From assembly GCF_003390845.1 (NCBI RefSeq), contig NZ_QMEK01000002.1, positions 1 to 64,000 on the forward strand: a stretch of DNA of 64,000 nt, given 5' to 3'. The first letter of the stretch is position 1; every line of letters starts with the position of its first letter. The notes beneath the pieces are model-generated. The model had not been told where the DNA came from. It saw only the letters and a program-made list of their open reading frames with translations, and ran no database searches. The stretch comes from Tropicimonas sp. IMCC34043 (GTDB taxonomy: Bacteria > Pseudomonadota > Alphaproteobacteria > Rhodobacterales > Rhodobacteraceae). This document shows positions 17,424-25,677 of the stretch, one piece after another. The translations under genes were made by a program, and so were the position numbers.

Positions 17424-19300
17424 GCTGCTGCGCCGCCATGGGCCGGCCTTCGCGCCGCCCCGCCCGGGCACCGCGGATCGCACCGCCCGAGGCCGAGGCC
17501 GAACGCGAGGCGCGCGAGATTGCCTCCCGCGTGAGCGAGGGCACCGGGATTGGCGCCCTGTCCTCCGCCGCGACCGGCGGCGGGGTCATCCACCGCCAGT
17601 GCGCGGCCTGTGTCTCGGGCGGCCCGCCCTGCGCCGCGTGCTCCGAGGACGCGGCGAGGCTGCGACGGTCTCCGCAGGGCGATGCGGCCCGCACCACCGG
17701 CGCGGGCGCGGCTCGAAGCGCTGCCGCGGCGCTTTCGGGCGGGGGGCGGCCGCTGCCTGCCGCACTTGCGGGCTATTTCGCGCCACGGTTCGGGGCGGAT
17801 CTGTCCGCGGTCCGGCTGCACACCGACAGCGCGACGGCCGAGGCGGCGCAGGACATCGGCGCACGCGCCTATGCGCTTGGCCCTGACATCGGTTTTGCCG
17901 CCGGTGCCTTTGCCCCCGCAACCGGCGAGGGACGGGAACTGATCGCGCACGAGCTTGTCCACACGCTGCAGGGCGACGGCGCGCTGCACCGCGATCCCGA
18001 CGAAGAAGAGCCGCGTGCGCCGACCCCGCCGACCACCGCCAGCGAGACCTTTCAGGACAGCTCGGGCGGCGGCGAGACCGAGTTCACCGAAACGGTCGAG
18101 ACCGCGCCGACGGTCGCGGGCGATCACATCCAGGGCAGCGTCCGGCGCATCGAAACCGCGCCCGCAGGCGACGGGCGTGCGCGCGAAGAGGTCTCGAACA
18201 TGACCTCCTTCATCGATTTCAATGCCGCCACCTGCGAGATCCGCCTGCCCTATCGCTTCGGTTTCCGACGCGCGGCCGACGACCCGCGCGGGCAGTCCTG
18301 CGAGGGCGAGACGGTCAGCGATGTCGATGTCGATGCCATCGCGACGCGGTATATAGACGCCGTGAACGCCGAACTGAACGACCAGTTCACGATCCGCTTG
18401 AGCGATTGCGACAGCGCCTGTGCAGGTCGCGAGATCCCGATCCGCATCAGCGCCAGCCGTGACGATGCCGACCCCGACCGGGTGATCGATGTGGTCACAC
18501 GGTCGGGCCGGGGCGATGCCAGAACGCTCTGCGCCGGCAGCTTCGATCCAAGTTTTGCCGTCCACGAGTCTGGCCACCAGATCCTCGGCCGTGGCGACGA
18601 ATACCCGGAACGGGACCCCGACGTTGTCGCCGCCGTTCCGCGCTGGGGCCGGCCCGAAAGGGTGCGAAGCGACTACAACTACATGGGGTCGCACTACAGT
18701 TTCGGCCGCTTCGCGGTGTTCCACGAACGCGACTTCCGCCATGTCCAGGTGTTCATGCAGGCCGCCCTGCCCGACTGCCAAGCCGAGCTGCGCGGCGTGC
18801 CGCAGTTGAATATCGCGATCCGGCCGTTCGCGAATGTCGGCTTCGGCACGGTCGGCGGGGCTTCGGGGTTCACCGGCGGTGGCGGGATCGATCTGGGCAT
18901 TCCCCTGACCCGGGGCCGGGAATGGCAGCTGCTGCTGGGCGCGTCGGCCGATTATCTGGCGCAGCTTGAACAGGACAGACGGCAGTTCGTGCTGGCCGGG
19001 ATGCGGGCCGGGCTGGAATATCAGCTGCAGGGCCGCGATATCAGCGGAAGGTTCTTCGGCGGCGGGCGGCTTGGCGTGTCGCAGGAGCTCGAGACCCGGC
19101 CACTCCGCTCGGACGAGGTCCACGGGCCGCGCACCAGCGCTTTCGGCGAAGCCGAACTGGGCGCCGGCGTGCTGCTCCCCGTTGGCGGTGGCGGTGCGCT
19201 GACCGCGGACGTGCGGTTGCGCGCGGGCAGCGAGCTGGGTTCCGACCCGCAGGCGGTGAACTGGTTCAATGTCGGGTTCTCGTTGGGAGCACGGTTCTGA
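17420..19300 (+). CDS. Candidate eCIS cargo: eCIS-core leader, metallopeptidase-like domain, beta-barrel-like tail
   Basis: 626 residues in three modules. (1) Residues 1-190: a four-cysteine CxxC-x6-CxxC motif (QCAACVSGGPPCAAC), then the DUF4157/eCIS-core domain with LSAVRLHTDSATAE and HELVHTLQG (HExxH at 177-181). (2) Residues about 230-460: a second HExxH, VHESGHQILGRGDEYPE (382-386), with acidic residues after it and YNYMGSHY about 35 residues on, resembling a zincin Met-turn. (3) Residues about 463-626: alternating hydrophobic/polar strands ending in FSLGARF, like an outer-membrane beta-barrel. eCIS-core domains are known to mark injected cargo. That this protein is a delivered protease or pore is inference. 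Confidence 0.75.
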   Translation: MSCCAAMGRPSRRPARAPRIAPPEAEAEREAREIASRVSEGTGIGALSSAATGGGVIHRQCAACVSGGPPCAACSEDAARLRRSPQGDAARTTGAGAARSAAAALSGGGRPLPAALAGYFAPRFGADLSAVRLHTDSATAEAAQDIGARAYALGPDIGFAAGAFAPATGEGRELIAHELVHTLQGDGALHRDPDEEEPRAPTPPTTASETFQDSSGGGETEFTETVETAPTVAGDHIQGSVRRIETAPAGDGRAREEVSNMTSFIDFNAATCEIRLPYRFGFRRAADDPRGQSCEGETVSDVDVDAIATRYIDAVNAELNDQFTIRLSDCDSACAGREIPIRISASRDDADPDRVIDVVTRSGRGDARTLCAGSFDPSFAVHESGHQILGRGDEYPERDPDVVAAVPRWGRPERVRSDYNYMGSHYSFGRFAVFHERDFRHVQVFMQAALPDCQAELRGVPQLNIAIRPFANVGFGTVGGASGFTGGGGIDLGIPLTRGREWQLLLGASADYLAQLEQDRRQFVLAGMRAGLEYQLQGRDISGRFFGGGRLGVSQELETRPLRSDEVHGPRTSAFGEAELGAGVLLPVGGGGALTADVRLRAGSELGSDPQAVNWFNVGFSLGARF

Positions 19301-19301
19301 G

Positions 19302-21944
19302 ATGGCACAGGCCGCGCAAAGCACCGCAGCAACTGCGGCCCCCTCCGTCAGGATCGCCCCGCCCGATTGCGCGGCAGAACGCGAGGCCGACCGGATCGCC
19401 GACGCGATCCTGCGCGGCGAAAGGGCATCGGCCCCGAACACCGCCATCGACAACGGCGCGATCCACCGCCAATGCGCTGCCTGCGCGAGCGGCGGCAAGC
19501 CCTGCCCCGATTGCGCCGAAGACGAGGTCGAGACCCTGATGCTGAGCCGGGCCGGCCCCGCGACCGCCGGCGGCGCCGGCGCGGCGGCGGCACAGGTCGG
19601 CGGCGGCGGCCGACCGCTGCCCGCAGGCCTGCGCGGCTATTTCGAACCGCGGTTCGGTCAGGATCTGTCCGCAGTACGCATCCACGACGATCCGGCCTCG
19701 GGCGCTGCCGCCAGAGGGATCAACGCGCGCGCCTTCGCGCTTGGCCGCCACATCGCCTTTGCCCCCGGAGAATTCGCCCCCGAGACCAAGGACGGGCGGC
19801 GCCTGATCGCCCACGAGCTTGCGCATGTGGTGCAGGGCGGCGCCGAGATGCGGCGCGACATCTATGCCGACGCGATGCGCCAGTCGCTGACGGCGGACGA
19901 CCTGCGCCCGCTCAACCTTCTGGAACTGGGCGCATTGCTGAATTTTCTGCGCGAGGCCTATGTTCCGAACAGTTCGAGCGCCGACAACGACGGGATCACG
20001 ATGAACATCGCGACAGTCGAGGCCGAGATTGCCGCCCGTCCCAACCCCGCCCTTCAAAGCAGCCCTGCGGCACCGGCACGTGCCGCATCGACATCGACAT
20101 CGACATCGACACTAGCACCGGCACCGGCACCGGTGCCTGACCCCAACATGCCCGCGTTCGCCACCGGCGCCTATGCCGCCTGGTCCGGCCATGACCTCGA
20201 ATACGTGGATACCCACACCAGTTGGAACAACGAGGCCAGCCGGCACACCTATGAGCAGGAATACCTCGCATGGGCACGCGATAACGATCCCGAGCTTTAC
20301 ACACGCGCACTCGACTATGTGTTTCGGCGGACCGAAAAGCGCGTGCGCGAACAGCAGACTGCGGCATTCAACCGAGAGCAGGCTGCGGCTGACGCGCAAT
20401 GGCGACGCGACATGGAAATCTTGCAGAACAACAGCCCGGGGCTGCTGCATGCCCTGTTCCCGGCCCACACCCGGCACACATTCCGGGACCGGAGCCACAT
20501 GATCCGCAACCCCTACCTGCGTTCGATATCGCGCGCCAATGTCGATGCAGCCTTTCAGGCCGCAACATTGCAGCGCGATGTTCTGGCGGCGACCTTGGGC
20601 GTCACCGCGGCGCTGGCGGTGCTTGTGGCCGGTGGCTTCATCCTGGTCGAGACCGGCGCGGCGGCGGCTCTTGTCGCGGGTGGACAACAGGCGATCACGT
20701 TTGCAGGCGGCGAACTTGCGCTCGCCTCGGGCGCCCTGCGGGCGGCCAGCCAGTCGGCCTGGGTCTTCTATCTGCAGAATGCCATCGCCGTGAACGAGAT
20801 TGGCCTGTTCGCCGTAGGCACGGTCATTTCGGTCGAGGGCGACGTCGTGGGCCTGCTCGAAACGATTGCCACCGATCCGGTGGCGGCGGCGCAGATCCTG
20901 ATGGAGGTCTGGATCCTGAAGGCAAACATCTCGTCCGGTGGGGGATCGCCGCGGCGTTACAACGTCCGCGCCCGGCCGCTGCCGGCGCGCCAGCAGACCA
21001 ACCCGCGGGCGCTGCGGCTGCAGGTGATTTCAGAGCCGGCGCTGGAAGACGTCCCGGTAGCGACACGGCGGGGCGGCGGCGTTGCTGCGACCGCAGCCGA
21101 AGGCGAGGCGACAACCCCGCCGCCACGCCGCGCGGCGTCGAATGCAACCTCTCCCCCGGCCCGAACGCCAACCTCGACCGGTGGCGGTCGCGGCGCCCGG
21201 CCGACAATGCATCAGCGGCAACGCGCGGCAGCCTTGCGCGAACAGGCGGCCGACCTCGAATCCCGGGCGAGCGTGTTCGAGGAAAACGCCGCGCGCATCG
21301 AATCCACGCGGCCCTCGGGCGCGCAGCGTGCGCGCGCGCAGGCCAGCGAACTTCGCCGCCAATCCCAGGCACTGCATGCAGAGGCCGACGAATACGCCTC
21401 GGGCCGACGCTCGGCCACAGCCGACCTGCCCGGCCCCGAGGATGTGGATCGGGCATTCGAAACCCTGACCGCCGAACAGCCGATGGTGCGGATCGGGCTC
21501 AATGCAGCCGAGCTTCAGCAACAGGATCTGCCGCGCCTTTCGCGAGAGCTGACCCGAAGCAGGTCGGGGAACCGGGTGGTATTCCGGGTGGAGGGCGGCG
21601 GCAGCCGAAGCCGGGTCATTATCGACGCGGACGGCAACGTCAGGCTGCGGCGCGGCGCCACCATCCACTTCAACTTCGGCTCGCGGGAGCGTGCAAGCGA
21701 GTTCCTGGCAAAGCGCGAGCCCGGCTCTCGCATCGTGGCTTTCGAAGTCGAGGAGGGCTGGGTGCGCTCGGCGCGGAGCGGTGCTGTCCCCGAGGGTGGC
21801 ACAGGGGCCATCGGCGGGCGCCAGCCGCGGCTTGTCGACGTGACCTATGCCGACGATCAGCTCGAGATCCCGAAAGGGCTGATCCATGATATGGAGGAGT
21901 TCATTGTGCCCGGCAGCGGCCGGGTCGTCGAGGTGGCCGAGTGA
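19302..21944 (+). CDS. Candidate eCIS cargo: eCIS-core leader with hydrophobic segment and polymorphic-toxin-like C-terminus
   Basis: 880 residues. The N-terminus parallels the previous gene: CxxC-x6-CxxC (QCAACASGGKPCPDC), then eCIS-core with LSAVRIHDDPASG and HELAHVVQGG (His171). An (Ser-Thr)n and Ala-Pro linker, encoded by a hexanucleotide repeat, follows. Residues about 427-523 are hydrophobic (LAATLGVTAALAVLVAGGFI and more), then come a coiled-coil Arg/Ala/Glu region and a folded C-terminus (about 710-880) with NFGSRERASEFLAKREPGS and EFIVPGSGRVVEVAE. That last domain resembles the variable C-terminal domains of Rhs/hemagglutinin-type toxins as I remember them. The ATG at 19302 follows the previous stop by 1 nt; no obvious immunity gene is adjacent. 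Confidence 0.72.
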   Translation: MAQAAQSTAATAAPSVRIAPPDCAAEREADRIADAILRGERASAPNTAIDNGAIHRQCAACASGGKPCPDCAEDEVETLMLSRAGPATAGGAGAAAAQVGGGGRPLPAGLRGYFEPRFGQDLSAVRIHDDPASGAAARGINARAFALGRHIAFAPGEFAPETKDGRRLIAHELAHVVQGGAEMRRDIYADAMRQSLTADDLRPLNLLELGALLNFLREAYVPNSSSADNDGITMNIATVEAEIAARPNPALQSSPAAPARAASTSTSTSTLAPAPAPVPDPNMPAFATGAYAAWSGHDLEYVDTHTSWNNEASRHTYEQEYLAWARDNDPELYTRALDYVFRRTEKRVREQQTAAFNREQAAADAQWRRDMEILQNNSPGLLHALFPAHTRHTFRDRSHMIRNPYLRSISRANVDAAFQAATLQRDVLAATLGVTAALAVLVAGGFILVETGAAAALVAGGQQAITFAGGELALASGALRAASQSAWVFYLQNAIAVNEIGLFAVGTVISVEGDVVGLLETIATDPVAAAQILMEVWILKANISSGGGSPRRYNVRARPLPARQQTNPRALRLQVISEPALEDVPVATRRGGGVAATAAEGEATTPPPRRAASNATSPPARTPTSTGGGRGARPTMHQRQRAAALREQAADLESRASVFEENAARIESTRPSGAQRARAQASELRRQSQALHAEADEYASGRRSATADLPGPEDVDRAFETLTAEQPMVRIGLNAAELQQQDLPRLSRELTRSRSGNRVVFRVEGGGSRSRVIIDADGNVRLRRGATIHFNFGSRERASEFLAKREPGSRIVAFEVEEGWVRSARSGAVPEGGTGAIGGRQPRLVDVTYADDQLEIPKGLIHDMEEFIVPGSGRVVEVAE
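20086..20132 (+). repeat. Tandem hexanucleotide repeats inside the cargo gene
   Basis: CATCGA is repeated four times at 20086-20109, followed by GCACCG three times at 20115-20132. They encode a flexible Ser-Thr then Ala-Pro linker between the eCIS-core leader and the rest of the cargo. Copy-number change would lengthen or shorten the linker without shifting the frame. Confidence 0.8.
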
Positions 21945-22044
21945 AGATGCCGACTAAGCCGTCGCAAGCGTGGTCAGATAGCCGGCAATCTGATAGATTT
22001 GACAGACACTGCGTGCCCCCAAGGCGCGAAGACGAAATAAGGGG

Positions 22045-22707
22045 GTGAATGTTGTGGTTTCAGCGTTTCCCAGGTCGCCCAGGGTCATGAAGGGCGGGCT
22101 TGTCGCCTATCAGCTGCCCGAGCTGGTGCCGACAATCATAGTGTACCAGTATAATCCGGATGAGGTTCAACGCCAGCTTCGGCTCCGCGGCAGCGGGGGC
22201 GGCGGACGTGGTGACGCGAACCGGGTGGACGGCCCGCCCGAGGAAACGATCAGCTTCACCGTCGATATCGACGCGGCCGACCAGCTGGCGCAGCCGGACC
22301 AGAACGCGGTGACGGTGCAGAACGGCCTGCATCCGGTGATTGCGGCACTCGAAGGGCTGCTCTATCCGGCCTATCCGCTGGTGATCGCCAACGAAGCGAT
22401 GGCGCTGGCCGGCTCGGCGTTCATCCAGGGCGAGCAGGCGCCAATGGTGCTGCTGGTCTGGGGGCCGCGACGGGTGCTGCCGGTGCAGATCGAAAGCCTG
22501 TCGCTGCGCGAACAGGCCTTCGATCAAAGCCTCAACCCGATCCGGGTTCAGGTCGAGATCTCGGCCCGGGTCCAGAGCTATCGCGACCTCGACATCACGA
22601 ACCCGGGCTATTGGGTCTATATGTCGGCCTTCACCCAGAAAGAGGTGATGGCGGCCATGAACACCTTCGGCAACCGCACCGGCATTCAGGGGCTGCTGCC
22701 GATCTGA
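22045..22707 (+). CDS. CIS tube-family connector protein (Afp7-like)
   Basis: 220 residues. Contains the CIS-tube signature SPRVMKGGLV...VYQYNPDEVQRQLRLRG followed by ETISFTVDIDAADQL and GLHPVIAALEGLLYP. The C-terminal IRVQVEISARVQSYRDL closes a tube-like beta fold. Proteins of this kind link the inner tube to the baseplate hub. Three starts are possible: GTG 22045, GTG 22054 or ATG 22087. I prefer an upstream GTG because the SPRxxKGGLV segment is conserved in the family and would be cut by the ATG. AAGGGGG lies just upstream. Confidence 0.8.
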   Translation: MNVVVSAFPRSPRVMKGGLVAYQLPELVPTIIVYQYNPDEVQRQLRLRGSGGGGRGDANRVDGPPEETISFTVDIDAADQLAQPDQNAVTVQNGLHPVIAALEGLLYPAYPLVIANEAMALAGSAFIQGEQAPMVLLVWGPRRVLPVQIESLSLREQAFDQSLNPIRVQVEISARVQSYRDLDITNPGYWVYMSAFTQKEVMAAMNTFGNRTGIQGLLPI

Positions 22708-22787
22708 CGACGTGCCGGCCGCGCAGGCGCGGCACCGAACAAGAAGACGCGCGCGGCGGGGAGGCCGGGCGCGCCACGGGGAGGGAG

Positions 22788-22840
22788 CCCCGGGCGAGAC
22801 AGCGGGTGACGGGTCCGAAACTTCGGTCCCTCGCCCCGGG
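22788..22840 (+). promoter_or_regulatory. Strong intercistronic hairpin before the LysM-like gene
   Basis: Outer arms CCCCGGGCGAG (22788-22798) and CTCGCCCCGGG (22830-22840) enclose an inner stem GGGTCCGAA (22811-22819) / TTCGGTCCC (22822-22830). The ribosome site GGGAG of the next gene begins directly after the structure. It may set the ratio of connector to hub proteins or protect the mRNA end. There is no T-run, so it is not an intrinsic terminator. Confidence 0.45.
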
Positions 22841-22851
22841 AGGGAGACGCC

Positions 22852-23142
22852 ATGTTCTTTCGTGGATCGCGCTATGGCTCGGTCGCCGATGCCGAATGGC
22901 AACGGCCGGACGGCCGCATCGTCCGCTACAAAAGGCGGCGGATCATTCCCGAGACGCCGGCGCCGCTCGGCACCAATGTCCGGCCCGGCGACCGGCCCGA
23001 CCTTGTCGCCTGGCGCACACTTGGCGATCCCGAACTGTTCTGGATGCTCTGCGACGCGAACCGGGTCCAGCGCCCGGCCGAGCTGACCGAGGCGCCGGGC
23101 AAGACCATCGGCGTGCCCGGCCCCGACGTGGGGCAGACATGA
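22852..23142 (+). CDS. LysM-like / gp53-like baseplate protein
   Basis: 96 residues. The start MFFRGSRYGSVADAEWQRPDGRIVRYKRRR and the LysM-like core VRPGDRPDLVAWRTLGDPELFWMLCDAN are characteristic of the short LysM (T4 gp53-like) proteins beside the gpD gene in injection clusters. They bind at the sheath-baseplate interface in related systems. GGGAGGGAG precedes the ATG; the gpD gene starts 13 bp after the stop. A second open frame over the same DNA (22712-23086) is a shadow. Confidence 0.85.
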   Translation: MFFRGSRYGSVADAEWQRPDGRIVRYKRRRIIPETPAPLGTNVRPGDRPDLVAWRTLGDPELFWMLCDANRVQRPAELTEAPGKTIGVPGPDVGQT

Positions 23143-23155
23143 GGGACGCGCGGGC

Positions 23156-24289
23156 ATGAAGATCGTTCCGACATATTTCTCGGTCCAGGTTGCCTTCGCG
23201 CCGCTGCCACCGCCGTGGTTTCATGCGCTGCGCGAGATCGAGGTCGAGACATCGACCAGCCGCGCCGCGATCTGCCGGCTGCATTTCGACCTGTCGCGCA
23301 ATGCCTTCGGAGATTTCGACGCGCTGGCCATCGAGCTGTTCCGCCCGCTCGTGCCGATCACGGTGCGGATCTCGGCCGGGCCCGGCGTGCCGCTGGCAAT
23401 CCTCAGCGGCTTCGTTGCCGACGGTCAGCTTGCAGTCGCCAACCAGCCCGGCGCCTCGACCTATGAGGTGGTGGCGATGGACGCGCTTGGCACCATCATG
23501 GCCCATATCGATCAGCCCTTCACCTGGCCCAACATGTCCGACGACCAGATCGCCGCGGCGATCTTTGGCCGCTATGGCATGATCCCGCTGGTGATGCCGG
23601 CACCGCCGCTGCGCACGATGCTTGACACGACGACGACCCAGCGTGGCCACGACGCGGGATTCCTGCGGCAACTGGCAGGGCGCAACGGCTTCAGCCTTTA
23701 CGTTCAGCCCGAGCCGATCAGCGGTCAGTCCATCGGGCATTTCCACCCGCCGCTGCTGCCTCCGCTGCCGCCGCAGGCGGTGTTGTCGATCGACTTCGGC
23801 AGCCAGACCAACCTCGACAGTTTCAACGTCTCGAACGACATGCTGGCACCTGCGGCCGTGTTCGGGCTGAAATCGGAACCCCGCTCGCGGGTGCCGATCC
23901 CGGTCATCGCGCCGGTCGCGGCCGAGATGCCGATGGGGATGGAACCGGCGCTGAACCGGGTGATCCCGCCCCGGGTCGAACGGATCTATGACACTGACGC
24001 GGCCAGCCCGGCCGAGGCACAATATCAGGCGATGCAGCGGGCCACCGAAAGCGCGCGTTGCATTCGCGCCACTGCCGTTGTCGACGGGCTGAAGCTGAAC
24101 CGGCCGCTGTTTGCCGGGGTTCCCGTGCTGGTGCGCGGGGCGGGGCGTCAGCACAGCGGGATCTACTACGTCGAAAGCGTGAGCCACCAGATCTCGCGCG
24201 ATGGATACAAGCAGACGGTCGGGCTGTGGCGCAACGCCGTCGGACTGACCGGCGCGGAGGTCTTCATCGACCCCCTCGCCGTCGCCTGA
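23156..24289 (+). CDS. Phage late control D / gp27-like baseplate hub protein
   Basis: 377 residues of the gpD/VgrG-N family, which forms the trimeric hub joining tube and spike. Visible are VPTYFSVQVAFAPLPPPWFHALREIEVETS, LAVANQPGASTYEVVAMDALGTIM, a FLRQLAGRNGFSLYVQPE segment typical of gp27 domains, and the final VESVSHQISRDGYKQTVGLWRN. In VgrG proteins this part is fused to the spike; here the spike is a separate gene 14 bp downstream, as in phage P2 and Afp8-type systems. Confidence 0.92.
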   Translation: MKIVPTYFSVQVAFAPLPPPWFHALREIEVETSTSRAAICRLHFDLSRNAFGDFDALAIELFRPLVPITVRISAGPGVPLAILSGFVADGQLAVANQPGASTYEVVAMDALGTIMAHIDQPFTWPNMSDDQIAAAIFGRYGMIPLVMPAPPLRTMLDTTTTQRGHDAGFLRQLAGRNGFSLYVQPEPISGQSIGHFHPPLLPPLPPQAVLSIDFGSQTNLDSFNVSNDMLAPAAVFGLKSEPRSRVPIPVIAPVAAEMPMGMEPALNRVIPPRVERIYDTDAASPAEAQYQAMQRATESARCIRATAVVDGLKLNRPLFAGVPVLVRGAGRQHSGIYYVESVSHQISRDGYKQTVGLWRNAVGLTGAEVFIDPLAVA

Positions 24290-24303
24290 GAAAGGAACAC
24301 GCG

Positions 24304-25005
24304 ATGCCGGACGGAACAACGGGACATATCAGGGAAAAGGTCTATGGCAAGCACAAGGGCGTGGTCACCAATTCGACCGACCCCGAGATGCGCGGCCGTC
24401 TGCAGGCCATGGTCCCCGAGGTTCTGGGCGAGATCCCGACCGGCTGGGCCGACCCCTGCGTGCCCTATGCCGGGGTCGGCGCCGGGTTCTTCTCGCTGCC
24501 GTTGCCGGGGTCTGGCGTCTGGATCGAATTCGAGGGCGGGGACGTCTCGCGCCCGATCTGGACCGGCTGCTACTGGGGGGCGGGCGAGGCGCCGATGCCG
24601 CCGCCGGCCGGGCCCATCGGCGATCAGACCAAGAAGATCTGGCGATCCGACTTCGGGCTGACGACCGTTATGGACGACACAAGCCAGACCATCACGATCT
24701 CGGACGGGACGGGCGAGAACCGGGTCGAGATTTCGGCCCTGACCGGAACTGTGACGGTCAAGGGGCTGGCGCGGGTGGTTCACGACGGGGCAATCGTTCA
24801 GGTCGGCAGCGGCAGCGCGGCGCATCCGGGCGTCTTTGGCGACGCCTTGCTGCAATACCTCGCCCAGATCGTGACCATGTTCAATGTGCACGTCCATCCG
24901 GGCGAGATGGCGATTGGCGTATTGCCGGTGACCCCCGCGCCCCCGGTCGCCCCGATGCCGTTTCCGACGCCGTCGCTGATTTCAACCAAGGTGTTTCTGG
25001 AGTGA
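24304..25005 (+). CDS. Phage baseplate assembly protein V (gp5-like spike)
   Basis: 233 residues. An N-terminal OB-fold (GKHKGVVTNSTDPEMRGRLQAMVPEVL, VWIEFEGGDVSRPIWTGCYW) is followed by a beta-helical spike stretch with FGLTTVMDDTSQTITISD and NVHVHPG near the end. It is the membrane-puncturing trimer beneath the gpD hub. The upstream open frame extends to 24058, but the ATG at 24304 follows AAAGGAA and the family N-terminus. The C-terminus is Pro-rich; no PAAR repeat is present in it or in the next gene. Confidence 0.92.
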   Translation: MPDGTTGHIREKVYGKHKGVVTNSTDPEMRGRLQAMVPEVLGEIPTGWADPCVPYAGVGAGFFSLPLPGSGVWIEFEGGDVSRPIWTGCYWGAGEAPMPPPAGPIGDQTKKIWRSDFGLTTVMDDTSQTITISDGTGENRVEISALTGTVTVKGLARVVHDGAIVQVGSGSAAHPGVFGDALLQYLAQIVTMFNVHVHPGEMAIGVLPVTPAPPVAPMPFPTPSLISTKVFLE

Positions 25006-25009
25006 TCCG

Positions 25010-25297
25010 ATGGCGCATCTGAGACCCGGCAACCTGACCATTACCCCCAACGACATGAGCCAGTTCGCCAATTCGATGGCCGATCTGATCGAAGAGGAGC
25101 TGAACGCGCTGCTGGCGCTCGACGGGCTGCCGCAACTGCCGGGCGACGCGAACGACCGCGAGGTGCGGGACCGCCGCCGGTTCATGATCGCCATCGCGCG
25201 GGGCGTGGTGCGCCATCTGGCCGAAAACCCCGATGCCTTCGTCGTCAGCTATGACGGCACCAACCATCACGTCACCATCAACGCGGATCAACTGTGA
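25010..25297 (+). CDS. Small conserved-context protein of the baseplate gene group
   Basis: 95 residues, no recognised domain. Mostly helical: an acidic helix DLIEEELNALLALDG, a charged loop (GDANDREVRDRRR), then FMIAIARGVVRHLAENPDAF and a final beta pair HHVTINADQL. It sits where a PAAR tip gene often occurs but is not PAAR-like. It starts 4 bp after the spike gene and its TGA overlaps the gp25 ATG. A baseplate adaptor is a guess from position alone. Confidence 0.6.
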   Translation: MAHLRPGNLTITPNDMSQFANSMADLIEEELNALLALDGLPQLPGDANDREVRDRRRFMIAIARGVVRHLAENPDAFVVSYDGTNHHVTINADQL

Positions 25298-25674
25298 TGC
25301 CTGCGCTCGACCGCCAGCTCGATTATCCCTTCGGCTTCGATCCCCGCGGCCGGTCGCGGCTGACCGGGGCGGGGGATCATGTGCGCGACCTGATCGAACA
25401 GGTTCTGTTCACTGCCCCGGGCGAGCGGCTGAACCGGCCCGATTTCGGCACGCCGATCAAGGATCTGGTGTTCGAGGGGCTGTCTGACGCGTTGGTTGCG
25501 ACCACCGAACAGATGGTCCACGGGGCGCTGCTGCGCTGGCTCGACAGCGTGATTTCGGTCGAATCCGTGACGGTCGAGGCGGTGGACAGCCAGCTGACCG
25601 TGACCGTCGTCTATATGCGGCGCGGCGAGGCCGAGCGGCGCAGCGACGTATTCGAACGTCAGGTGGGGGGCTGA
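25297..25674 (+). CDS. GPW/gp25-family baseplate wedge protein
   Basis: 125 residues. Clear gp25 motifs: GAGDHVRDLIEQVLFTAPGERLNRPDFGTPI and the EPR-core-like LNRPDFG. It contributes the wedge domain that primes sheath assembly. The ATG (25297) shares one base with the TGA of the preceding gene; a GTG three bases earlier would add one residue. The next gene starts 3 bp after the stop. Confidence 0.93.
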   Translation: MPALDRQLDYPFGFDPRGRSRLTGAGDHVRDLIEQVLFTAPGERLNRPDFGTPIKDLVFEGLSDALVATTEQMVHGALLRWLDSVISVESVTVEAVDSQLTVTVVYMRRGEAERRSDVFERQVGG

Positions 25675-25677
25675 GCC

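Noticed and set aside
21999-22004. TTGACA before the CIS-tube connector gene
   Set aside because: Perfect -35 hexamer, but no acceptable -10 at 16-19 bp; an internal promoter is not supported.
22712-23086. Second plus-strand frame over the LysM-like gene
   Set aside because: Arg/Ala-rich nonsense in another frame; the 22852 frame has the family motifs and ribosome site.
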